Assembly: GCA_013399115.1 (NCBI GenBank)
Contig: VXAA01003156.1
Coordinates: forward strand, 1,074,940-1,138,939
Reading direction: 5' to 3'
From: Anseranas semipalmata
Lineage: Eukaryota > Chordata > Aves > Anseriformes > Anseranatidae
Length of the DNA stretch: 64,000 nucleotides
Shown: one piece after another, positions 52,101 to 60,129 of the stretch
Layout: every line of letters begins with the position of its first letter
Position numbering within the stretch: the stretch's first letter is position 1
Program-made: the position numbers and the translations under genes
The notes under the pieces: generated by a model
Databases searched by the model: none
What the model was told of the DNA's origin: nothing
What the model saw: only the letters and a program-made list of their open reading frames with translations

Positions 52101-55100
52101 GGTAGCTACTCTGGGTGCCACTTGGATGTTGGGTATATATGTATTTAATACTAAGAACATCACCATGCATTCTGACCACTATCAACTTTGTTTTTTTTCN
52201 NNTTTTTTTCCATTTTTTAAGGCCAGATATTATGTCTTCGGAGCTGAGGAAAACTGAGAGGAACTCCATGATTGTTCTGGGGCAAAATACAAAGAATGAA
52301 AACATATGGCCTTTCTGATAACCTGAGTCAAATAGAGCAAGGTAAAGTAAGTAAAGCAGCATGTCTTGCCTTTTCTTTTTTTTTTTTTTCTCCCTCCACT
52401 CAACACAGAAATGATACGATTCTGTTCCTTCATCCAGACATGCTCCAACATGCAAAGACAGGAACAGGACAGAATCTTGAAGTTCAAATTACATGGATTT
52501 ATGCCAGCTGAGGACTGGCCATATATCTTTGTTTTAATACAATCCCCCCCCCNAAAACATCCACGAAAGAATTCTCATAGTAGAGAGAGAACTTGGTTCT
52601 TCCTGAGGGAGAGACGGGGGTCTGCCAAGGTAAACACACTGGCACAAGGCTCGGTGGTTTGTTGTACATTGTTCCAAACAGGCACAGGTTTCCATTTCAT
52701 TTTCTTTTTCCTGCTAGCACTTTTACTCCCACAAAGCAAAATCTGTTTTGTACTGAGGGCCAGAACAGGCTGATGAATGACTTGATCATTGTGTTATGAA
52801 CTCAACAGCACACGGACCTGGATGTGACATATAGCAGAAAAGTAGATTTCTTCCTTAAATTATTGGAGAATGAACCCTCCACAAACAGCAAGGAACTTAC
52901 ATCCAGCTCAAATGAGCCCCGAGATAAGAACTTTTTGCCTTTCCACTGTGACTGGCTTTAGTGACAGAAGACTGTTCTCAAATGATAGTTGAGCATCAGA
53001 AGGTCAAATATTCACCCCTCATTAAACAATTGCACTTGATGCTGTTTTGAATAAAAAAGGAGAGAATCCAGCCCTGCCTGTGAAAGTTGGGCTGCAAGCG
53101 CTGCAGGAGCCCACCTTGATAAATTTATTACTCATTTATTGCCAGTCCATCTGACGTCATTAAATACGCATGGGATTGTCTCTGGCTAGTTCGGTGTTGC
53201 TACTGATCCCCAGAACTCCAGGGTCAAGCTGGAGTGCATAAGGACCTTTAAGTCATTTTTCTTTATTTTCCCCAGCACCCTTTGAGGACACAGGAGACTT
53301 CCAGTCCCCCACTGCCCGCCCTGACTGCAGCTGGGAAGCAGCCTGGCCCACCAGTTGTTCTCATCCTGACCATCTTGATGAAAGCAATTGAGCTCAGGAG
53401 CTTTACTGATGTTATCCACAGTCCCTTTCTAGGGCAGGATCTAATTTGGGAAGCTTTGGACAATCCCAGCCTGGCATTCCTGTTCAGACACATCCACCTG
53501 TTTATCTGTGGGAGCTGCAGCTTTAAGGTAGCTGCGTGGGATTGAGCTAACCTCAAGTTACGATATCTTTCATGGTAAGGCTGTTAGTTTCAACCTGACA
53601 GCCACCGAAAGCTTACAGCTGTATGACGGCTACTTGGTGGTTAGGGCGAAGTAAGTGAGGAATGACAGCGCAGTCCCAACATGACAAAACCCTGCTCAGA
53701 ACTGCCTAGCACAAAGGCTGAAGAGAGCCCTACAAGTAGGGCCCCAGAGCTTGCAGACCCAGTTTTGAACTCTGCTCTTCAGAGGGAAGGTTACTACCAA
53801 GGGGGATCTCTGTGTTCAGAGGCAGCCAAAGAATTAAAGAAAAGCATCAAGGCATAAACTTGGCCATTTCACTGCAAAAGACTCGAGAGGTCAATGAAAC
53901 AAAGATCCTACAACATTTAGATTAGAAAGAAAATAAATTAGTAGCTAGAAAATAAGTCTGCACCACCTCAGTCATAGCTCTGATTTGAACAATTTTTCAA
54001 ACTGAAGATAGCTATTAGCTATTTGTTATCCATAAATAAGTTTGGTTTGAAATATTGCATTAAAAAAAGCACAGCTTCTGTTTCTTAAACTGCAACTATT
54101 TTTATAAATGTAAAAGGTAAAAAAATCTTTTCCAAAAGGTTGCTCTTTCCTAAGTCCTGGAGGCCTAAGCCATTCCAACTAAACAGGATGCCTTGCACTT
54201 ATTTCAATTGGAAGCAATAATGAACAAAGGAATTAAGCTGGAGACAGTCCACAGCAGCTAGCTTAGTCTTGTTCTTTAAAATTCCTCATTTCCTATTTAC
54301 TACTTCAGACCAGAATTTTTAACTTCCCCGTGACATTTGCCCACCAGTCTCTCCCCTCGCTTCCAGCTAGGCAGAAAACACTGGTTGCTCTCAACAAAAT
54401 GGTGTTTGTGTCCATCCATTACGTTGTGACTCCATGCCAAGCGATGCATATATATGTATATATATATATTATATATATATTATATATATATATATAATAT
54501 ATATATTATAGCTTTTTTTTTTNCTTTACCTAGTAAACTGTCTTTATCTCAATCCATGAGTTCTCACACTTCTGCCTTTCTGAGTCTCTCCCCCATCACA
54601 GCTAGGGAGAGTGAGCGAGCGGCTGTGTGGTACTTGGTTGCCTGCAGGAGTTAAACCAGAACAGTGGTGATTTGGTGATTTATTCCTTATGAGGCACTCA
54701 GTGAGTCCCTGTAGCCCAGGCTGCCATCAAGCAGGATGGGAATGGTTGGTGTCTGTTCCTTGAAACAGACTGATGGTTCATGTTGTTGTAATTAGGTGGT
54801 CTTTAAGGTCCCTTCCAACCCAAACCATTCTATGATTCACATTCCCGAGTTGCTATCTCCACCCCCCCCCCCCCTCCTTTTTTTTTTTTAAACAGTTAAT
54901 TTAAGACAACCATAGTCATTTAGGCTGCATCACACAGGCTTTATGCATTGCACTCAAGAAGTGCAACGGGAAATTCAATTAGCTGCAGTCTCAGTCAAAA
55001 GACTCCCAAGTAATAAGCCAACCATGTGTTTGGGAAACAATCTGCCCATAATCAAAACTAAAAGAGAAATTGACTCAGCCTCATCTTCCACCTTCTCAAC

Positions 55101-56630
55101 TCAGGGTAAATGCAGAGAATCCCTTTCTAATCTGTCATGCTCACTGTTTGTTTTTGTTTCAGAAAGGAAAAGTGAGAACAGAAATGGACACGAAATAGAA
55201 AAGCCTGGGGTTGCTTTGTGCACCTTGCATCCTCCAGCAGTTGACAGAGCAACTCTGATTTGAGCACTGAAAGGGAAAGAAGGAAGGGGGAGGTGAAGGA
55301 AGGTCCGTGGACAGATGCGTGCTCAGCTACATACAGCTTCACTCCTGAATCTGAAGTATATATACACAGAATCAAGCCACAGACAAAAATCACAGCCAGC
55401 ATCTTGGCAATGTAACCAGCAGAGACTTAAATGAGATTTGGTAATTCTTCCTCCTATCTGGGTTAGGAACAGAACTACCTGAAACACTGAAGCTTTTAAA
55501 TTATCATTGCTGTCTAGAGACCTTCTCCAACTGAAATAAACTTAAGCCTCAGAGGAGACAGCAGCATCCAGAGGCATGTCAGAGACTCCTTGCTGGGTGC
55601 TGCTGGGAGAGGCAGCCGCCTCTCTATGGGGGGTTTGACTTGCAGCTTGCTTGTCCCCAGCACAGCTCCTCCCTTCGGAGCAGCATATGGCCAGCTCTGC
55701 AGTTTTACTCAAATCCAACAGGGGGAAAAAATACACAAGTCTGTAAAGCCAAGATTTCTCCCAAGGCCATTCCCAAATCCACCACCAGCTTCTAATTTCA
55801 TGGGGTTGCACCTTCTGCACATTCCCTTTGACTTCAGTGCCACCCTATGCAGAAGTCAATATAGTGAGTGGCACTGCAGGAACCAGCCTTTTGAGAGATG
55901 GGAGAGCGCATCCAAGGCAGCACCTTGCCTACCAGGCAGCCCAGCTCTCTGGCAGGCCAAGATATTCATCTTCTGAAAGAGCAGAGCTGCAAGGATGAGT
56001 TACTGAACTACATACATCCTCTATAATCTGCATCTTTTTCCCCCAAGACTGCTTTTTTGGGGCAGTTAATTTCTTTATTACACTACAACCATGCTTGGAG
56101 GCTGCCTTATTGCAATGCGTCCGCTGATCTCAGACTTGGGGAACAGACAGCACCTGCTTCTGAAGGTCCTGTGGTTGCAGTGGTCTCTGCTCACCAGCTC
56201 TTATTGGTACTAGCACAAGAACTCATGCACGTGGAGTAAAGATTCAAACAAACCAACTTTACCTCTTGTTATAGGGGTATTCTATTCTCCCCCTCCCCCC
56301 CCAAATTACGATGTAATTGCAAGTCAAACAATTGCTGTTTAAAATCCCTCCCAATCCATCCTTGCCTGTGAACTGAGATTCAAGAAGCTGGCAGGAATGA
56401 CAATTTCAGCAGGCTTGGCCTTTCTGTAACAGGTGCTTCCCTTTTGCTCACCCAGATCAGCTGGAGCCCTCAAAGCCAGAGCAGGATCTCTTCTGAGATT
56501 CAAAGTACCGCGGCCCAAGAAGGCCAGTCTGAGCCCAGTTCTAGTAGCAGGCAGCAGCACGAGGCAAAGAGCTGCTGCTCGCTGGAACAACAGGTCACAC
56601 TCACCCAGCACAACCGTAGTTTGCAGGTGA
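22118..56630 (+). CDS. C8orf58-like coiled-coil protein, nine coding exons, 584 residues predicted
   Basis: Nine exons with matching phases join to one frame of 1755 bases: 22118-22160, 32017-32870, 39084-39116, 40815-40976, 43956-44142, 45129-45283, 46504-46530, 48225-48343, 56456-56630. The predicted protein has a short N-terminus, a long acidic Ser/Pro-rich segment with two DSGV motifs (about residues 116-125 and 146-161), and a Leu-rich coiled coil (about 323-360, GYLEHICQLIEKIGQLQ). It ends in a basic tail with a Trp-containing helix (about 488-505). From memory of the family, the coiled coil, the DSGV motif, the Trp helix and a final RPKK...SPVLV...RQRA stretch resemble human C8orf58, which is shorter (about 365 residues) and poorly characterised. 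Orthologue or paralogue cannot be decided here. No signal peptide or membrane segment is seen, so a cytoplasmic or nuclear location is likely. The CpG-island start and AATAAA at 57182 fit a complete gene. The last exon is the least certain part. Confidence 0.75.
22161..32016 (+). other. Intron 1 of the C8orf58-like gene
   Basis: 9.9 kb with no confident exon or transposon. Contains short C or T runs (for example 24859-24870, 25839-25849, 28938-28955). The 216-codon open frame at 27060-27710 shows no family resemblance. Confidence 0.6.
32017..32870 (+). CDS. C8orf58-like gene, coding exon 2 (large)
   Basis: Acceptor cctttatacag|gtaag and donor GAG|gtaaga enclose 854 bases, read in phase 1 and leaving in phase 0 (residues 15-299). 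The frame is open throughout. It is rich in Ser, Pro, Glu and Thr, with clusters SEDSGVELPS and DSFCDSGVLSTSSSPE that resemble phosphorylation-rich disordered segments. It ends DEYMDECCRLSE. This is the strongest single coding signal in the plus-strand gene. Confidence 0.9.
32871..39083 (+). other. Intron 2 of the C8orf58-like gene
   Basis: 6.2 kb, no additional exon recognised. A C-run/T-run pair lies near 38235-38260. Open frames are short and random-looking. Confidence 0.6.
39084..39116 (+). CDS. C8orf58-like gene, coding exon 3 (33-base microexon)
   Basis: Eleven codons (ALPEGNTEVMN), phase 0 to 0, between acceptor ccgctcctacag and donor gtgagtg. Inclusion or skipping keeps the frame. 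Called from splice sites and phase; the peptide itself is too short to be diagnostic. Confidence 0.6.
39117..40814 (+). other. Intron 3 of the C8orf58-like gene, with a GC-rich patch
   Basis: Holds the GC-rich block 39476-39900 described separately and an (AAAAC)n tract near 39960-39982. Confidence 0.55.
39476..39900 (-). other. GC-rich block with protein-like minus-strand frames
   Basis: On the minus strand, one frame reads KALQLLRNWVLGGDVIVDEK then DCLCAVCEQVPTAFVYQQNN from 39894 downward. A second frame near the low end reads AASKYLQRLASTLALLADVH followed by VIS and a strong donor (ATATCG|gtaagt at 39475). The two frames are not continuous and stops separate them. This could be a decayed retrocopy, two exons of an antisense gene, or chance in GC-rich DNA. 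No family recognised. Confidence 0.25.
40815..40976 (+). CDS. C8orf58-like gene, coding exon 4 (coiled coil)
   Basis: 54 codons, phase 0 to 0, acceptor attgtcattgcag, donor GAG|gtaagc. It encodes LGYLEHICQLIEKIGQLQEH and NLRLQKQVCSLQKEQK, a clear heptad pattern. This is the segment that most closely recalls the YLEH-containing helix of C8orf58. Confidence 0.88.
40977..43955 (+). other. Intron 4 of the C8orf58-like gene
   Basis: 3.0 kb, no exon recognised. A T run with an ambiguous base ends at 41572 and an A run lies near 42965-42984. Confidence 0.6.
43956..44142 (+). CDS. C8orf58-like gene, coding exon 5
   Basis: 187 bases, in phase 0 and out phase 1; acceptor cttgtctggtgtag, donor CG|gtgagt. 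It reads EYLMQHCSCGAASVFLNSYQ onward with several Cys, and ends TEKLSSCS plus one base. Confidence 0.82.
45129..45283 (+). CDS. C8orf58-like gene, coding exon 6
   Basis: 155 bases, in phase 1 and out phase 0; acceptor catttcattgcag, donor AAG|gtgagt. Hydrophilic and Asn/Ser/Lys-rich (SSNNRNNKENEFREAGG), predicted disordered. Confidence 0.82.
46504..46530 (+). CDS. C8orf58-like gene, coding exon 7 (27-base microexon)
   Basis: Nine codons (GLDTSKNCS), phase 0 to 0, between a T-rich acceptor (tttgtttttag) and donor gtacgt. Frame-neutral, so possibly used alternatively. Confidence 0.55.
48225..48343 (+). CDS. C8orf58-like gene, coding exon 8
   Basis: Acceptor tttttgctccctag; 39 codons plus two bases; donor CAG|gtaagg. 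It reads GESHAWGRMRDLMRKTRLRN and continues basic to CPQLY. The HAWGRMRDLM helix recalls the HWDKVKVLL helix of C8orf58. If the donor were not used, a TAA would follow immediately after CPQLYR, giving a shorter protein. The frame starting two bases later is also open for most of the exon but has a TGA at its very start. Confidence 0.75.
50322..51686. repeat. Left copy of a 1365-base duplication
   Basis: Matches 52554-53918 at a constant offset of 2232, with no difference found in the parts compared; all open frames inside have the same predicted proteins in both copies. This copy ends exactly at the N gap. Interpreted as an unmerged contig overlap. Confidence 0.95.
51687..52031. other. Assembly gap, 345 N
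   Basis: Run of N from 51687 to 52031. Open frames crossing it are meaningless. Confidence 0.99.
52032..52553. other. Orphan contig piece between gaps
   Basis: About 520 bases flanked by the large gap and a single N at 52553, with three more N at 52200-52202. No gene recognised. It contains T- and C-rich runs and may have been misplaced into the gap. Confidence 0.6.
52554..53918. repeat. Right copy of the 1365-base duplication
   Basis: Starts directly after the single N at 52553 and repeats 50322-51686, continuing without break into unique sequence from 53919. Confidence 0.95.
54448..54511. repeat. (TA)n-rich microsatellite
   Basis: Alternating TA/AT tract with several self-complementary stretches, followed by a T run and an ambiguous base at 54523. 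Confidence 0.95.
54794..54838 (+). mobile_element. CR1 LINE, 3' end fragment
   Basis: The stretch GGTCCCTTCCAACCCAAACC followed by ATTCTATGATTC is the hallmark 3' end of avian CR1 elements. Degraded CR1 sequence may extend upstream to about 54663. It is a typical short 5'-truncated copy without coding capacity. Confidence 0.9.
56456..56630 (+). CDS. C8orf58-like gene, probable last coding exon
   Basis: Acceptor ttttgctcacccag. Entered in phase 2 from exon 8, it gives R then SAGALKARAGSLLRFKVPRP, KKASLSPVLVAGSSTRQRAA and a stop TGA at 56628. From memory, RPKKASLSPVLVA aligns without gaps to a RPHRKTFMPSLVV stretch at the end of human C8orf58, and QRA follows in both. AT-rich sequence and AATAAA at 57182 fit a 3' UTR. 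Caution: another frame (phase 0) is also open and has a donor at 56627 (CAG|gtgaag). Confidence 0.55.
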
Positions 56631-57181
56631 AGTTCAGCATGATTGTTGTTACTTATCTCAAAAAAAAAAAAAAAAAAAGCAGGTCCAGGCTGACTCAAAG
56701 TGAGCACCCTAAAGTAGGTGCTGCATTTAATATTTCAGTTGTCATTAGTTGTAGCTACTGTTGTGAGACTTGGTTATTCACTGTATATCTTGCTAGCTTC
56801 ATCCAAAGCTAGAAAGATTTATAACTCGATTATTCTGTGAATAGTCTGTATATCTCCATAAATACAGGGAGCAAAAAATCCTGCCTTAACTTACACACTC
56901 CATTATCCCTCCAGCTTTACAGAGGCCATAAAGAATGTGAATCAGTGCAGAAATGGACTTAGTTTTTTTTTAATACAGAGTCATGAACTGGTATTTCCCC
57001 ATCCCCACCCCATTCATGTTTAAGTGGATTGTTTTTTTAAAACTAAAGTGAACTAGCACTCTTTTTTATTACAGCATTATATGAAATATATTCATGTATT
57101 TTCAAAAATATATTTATAACATGTAACATAATGTATAGTTCTCCACTCTAAGATATCCTTGTATTACAATGTTAGAAGTTT

Positions 57182-57187
57182 AATAAA
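57182..57187 (+). terminator. Poly(A) signal, probable 3' end of the C8orf58-like gene
   Basis: AATAAA about 550 bases after the TGA at 56628, in AT-rich UTR-like sequence. Confidence 0.45.
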
Positions 57188-58138
57188 AAGCATCACTTAT
57201 GAAATAACTAGTTTCAGATCTTTTATTGGTGAACACCTGGGCTGCAGTACAGTAAGTACTACACCTTTAAGGTTTCAGGTGAGCATAGCCAATCAAGAAA
57301 GGAGTTATTTCCTCCAGGCTTTTAAAAAAATATCTTTGGCTCTGGCAAAGAAGCAAGTTTGTTCTTTTAGAACTTCTGGATCTAAGAAAGGCAACAGAGG
57401 AGAGCCTTGGGGAAGCTCACAGGTACAGCTGGGAGATGTTCATTTGGGCAGGTCTGTATCAGGGAGATGCTCCTGAGTGTTGTGTCCAAAGCTGCAGAGC
57501 AGGCAGGCACAGCAAGGCAGCAGACAATGCTTCCAGAGAAGGTAAAATGCACCCAGGAGAAAGCATACTGATGCTCAGAGCTAGCATTTCTTCCTGAAAA
57601 TTTGGACTTTTAGTAGCACTGCACAACAGCCTTATGTACAGAAGACTAAGAGAGGGATCCAATGTTTTAGGGATGATGCTGTAGGTACCTCACAGAATAC
57701 CTTCCAAGCCCAGCCCCTGCCCTGGAGCCAGTGAGCAGCCACCAGGACACAGGCAGAACACAGTCACAACACACACACACACACTTCCCTGCTCCTCCAG
57801 CCCTCCTGGTTGGCATCCAAAAAGCTTCCACAGGCTCATACAGCCCCTTTTAAACACCTTGTCTCTCCCAGAGCCCCCAGAACAGCAAGCATGATCTTGG
57901 CCTCACCACAGCCTAGGTGAGGGAGGGAATTTGGCAGCGCTGACCCAAGCAGCTTCCATACCACCTGCTGGTACAGCTGAACTAAAGGTGTTCTGTGTTG
58001 AAGACATTGTCTTAGACTCCTTCAGGTGAAGTATAGCTTTTGCTGTACTGTTTGGGAGGGTGACATGGCCTGTGAACGAGGCAGAGCCTGAGGAAAAGCA
58101 GCCTGGGGCCAGCCAGTGCATGTTATCTCCATCCACAG

Positions 58139-58309
58139 GAAGCTACAGAAGGTGCTGACACAAGAAGTAACATGCACTTAAGAAAGCAAGTCAAGGAGAA
58201 TAAGCGAGACCCAGCTAAGGAAAGTAAAGGCCTGGAGGGAAAAAAGCCTGAAGTCCCCACCACTTTGGGTCAGTTCAACAACCCATGGAGGGCAGCAGAA
58301 AGTAGCTAG
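58139..58309 (+). CDS. Candidate alternative terminal exon of the plus-strand gene
   Basis: Acceptor gttatctccatccacag is followed in phase 0 by 56 codons and TAG: EATEGADTRSNMHLRKQVKE, then NKRDPAKESKGLEGKKPEV, ending FNNPWRAAESS. It would join in frame to the phase-0 reading of 56456-56626 (ending SLEQQVTLTQHNRSLQ), making one Lys/Glu-rich helical tail. AATAAA at 58817 could end the transcript. This needs exon 8 to be skipped, because exon 8 leaves in phase 2. The family of this tail is not recognised. Confidence 0.35.
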   Translation, partial: EATEGADTRSNMHLRKQVKENKRDPAKESKGLEGKKPEVPTTLGQFNNPWRAAESS

Positions 58310-58816
58310 GCAGGGGCTCCCCCCTCCTAGCCCCATCACCATCTAAGCTTTCTGGGCAAATACTTCTGTATGCCTTAGAGGCATGGGAAGACTCCAGTAA
58401 CAGCCAGGAAGGTGCTTGTAGATATCAGCTAGCACATGCAATTAAGAGCAGTGCCAGAGGACACTTGGTGTACTGAAAAGGTGTGGTCAGCACTACTCCT
58501 TTAATCGCCCAGTTAATCAACATTACAGACTGCTAAAGACTGGTCATAAGGCCCATTATGAGTTTACACACTTTCCCAGACAAAGCTCCACCTATACAAA
58601 AACCATTTAACTGCAAGAGGCACTTCCTAAAGGAGGAAGGTATTGGACCTATCCCAAGCTGATGATTTCTCCAGCCTGTAACCTCCCTCATCCTCCCACA
58701 ATATAACCTGGAGAGTATCATCTGCTCTTGTCCTGACTAGAGTTTAGAAGAAGGTAAGACTTAGAGCACTGGTTATCCTGTCCTGGAGGTGGCAGGAAAG
58801 AGCAGTTCTGGAAAAA

Positions 58817-58822
58817 AATAAA
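58817..58822 (+). terminator. Poly(A) signal downstream of the alternative exon
   Basis: AATAAA about 500 bases after the TAG at 58307. Useful only if the exon at 58139 is real. Confidence 0.3.
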
Positions 58823-59997
58823 GACATTTTAAGATGAGTCCTAAAATTTCTTCTTGAGCTAAAGTTTAAAAAAAGTTGTCCCCCCCACCCCTGCTAACAC
58901 CTTCCAATCACACACAGCATTGGCAGAAGCCAATTAAGTAGAATATCTGCTATCTCAAGCAAGATACTGTTCAGTTCTTTGCTTCCAGGTATACATGAGC
59001 TGTTCTTCCCCTCTAAAGGCCCCTAAGCATCATGAATAAGGTGACTTTTTTTTTTTTTTACAGGGGGGAATTTCTAATCAAGCTTGCAAAGAAAGCAGGT
59101 ATTTTTGCAGCTGCTGTGACTGGTCACGCCTCCCTGAACTGCTCCTGATGCTCAGAACAGCAAATTTTCTCATCTCAAACAAAAAAAAACAAAAAACATA
59201 TCCATGAGCTCTTATGCCAAGAGCAGTGACAAATTAGCTCTCATCTGAAAGCTTTAAAAGACTTCTGTCTGCTCTCATATGAAAGCTGAAGACTAATCTT
59301 TAGATCAAGTTTGAGTTTGTTTCTGAAGATCAGACCACCTAAGTACTGTTTCTTTGACAGCTGAATTGAAGTTTCCCAGTTCCCAACCTCAAGAAAATAA
59401 ACCCCACCTGCCCCACTTTTCAGAGCAAGAGAAATAAGTTACATATAGCATAATTAGGAAGACCCATTTGTGTCATGTTTTGCCATCCCTGCCTCCAAGT
59501 CCTGCCCAATCAGCACAGCCCTGACTTAGTGGTATGCTTTGGGGCAAGGAGGTGATCCCTTACCTCCTCCTTATAGCCCAATAGCTGCTCTGCATACCCC
59601 AAAGAGACAGAGCAGATGCAGAATCTGCTTTTGATTAGTTTCACTGCACTTGTGCTCAGTGTTTGACAGGAACCAAGATAAGTACTTCTGAAGGCTAACT
59701 TAGCTACTGACAAAAATGCAAACCCCACCCAGCATCACTCCTCATTTAGCCTGCAGCTTCCCAGGACTTAATGGAGGCTCCTTCTTCACAACAGCAGAAA
59801 GTTAACACCAATCCCAGAGCAAAAACAACCAGAAAGTGAGATCTATTAGATAAAGAGCATTTGGAAAGCTCTCACAGTCACCAGGGTCATTTTTGTCTTG
59901 CAAAAAGAAAAGTTTACAGCCAGGGCTTACTTCTGTTCCATTCCTCCTGCTCCAGAGGAGAGAGGAGTCCCAGAGACCAAGTGGGTTTGGGAGCCAC

Positions 59998-60003
59998 TTT
60001 ATT
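59998..60003 (-). terminator. Poly(A) signal overlapping the ZP4-like stop codon
   Basis: On the minus strand AATAAA spans the last two bases of the final Gln codon, the TAA stop and one base more. Very short 3' UTRs with this arrangement are known for zona pellucida mRNAs. Confidence 0.8.
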
Positions 60004-60129
60004 GCAACACACTGATTTCACGTGTTACAGGCACCTTCCTCCACCACAGCACAGCAGCCACCAGCACCGCCCCAGTTGCCACAGCAGCAAAACCAAGAGC
60101 CCAGGGGGCTGCAGCATGCACAGCTGCTC
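59999..60129 (-). CDS. ZP4: ZP4-like last exon, membrane anchor and stop
   Basis: 131 bases including the stop. Encodes an Ala/Val-rich membrane span ([20 protein letters not shown]) and a short basic cytoplasmic tail ending REISVLQ. TAA at 60001-59999. Confidence 0.92.

Larger units (their letters stand above)
48344..56455 (+). other. Intron 8 of the C8orf58-like gene, containing the assembly fault
   Basis: 8.1 kb that includes the duplicated 1365-base segment, the N gap, an orphan piece, an AT-rich microsatellite and a CR1 tail. Real length is uncertain and probably about 2.2 kb shorter. A second good acceptor (gtttgtttttgtttcag, ending at 55161) is followed in exon 8's phase by KEK and a stop, so it could serve as an alternative end. 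Confidence 0.5.
57188..59998. other. Region between the two convergent genes
   Basis: Contains a short (CA)n at 57768-57783, the candidate alternative exon at 58139-58309 and a second plus-strand AATAAA at 58817. Nothing else recognised. Confidence 0.5.

Noticed and set aside
51580..52455. Long open frames across the N gap on both strands
   Set aside because: Consist mostly of undetermined bases.
55162..55263. Frame after a strong acceptor (gtttgtttttgtttcag)
   Set aside because: The open frame needs phase 1, while exon 8 leaves in phase 2, where a stop follows after three codons; kept only as a possible alternative end in the intron 8 note.
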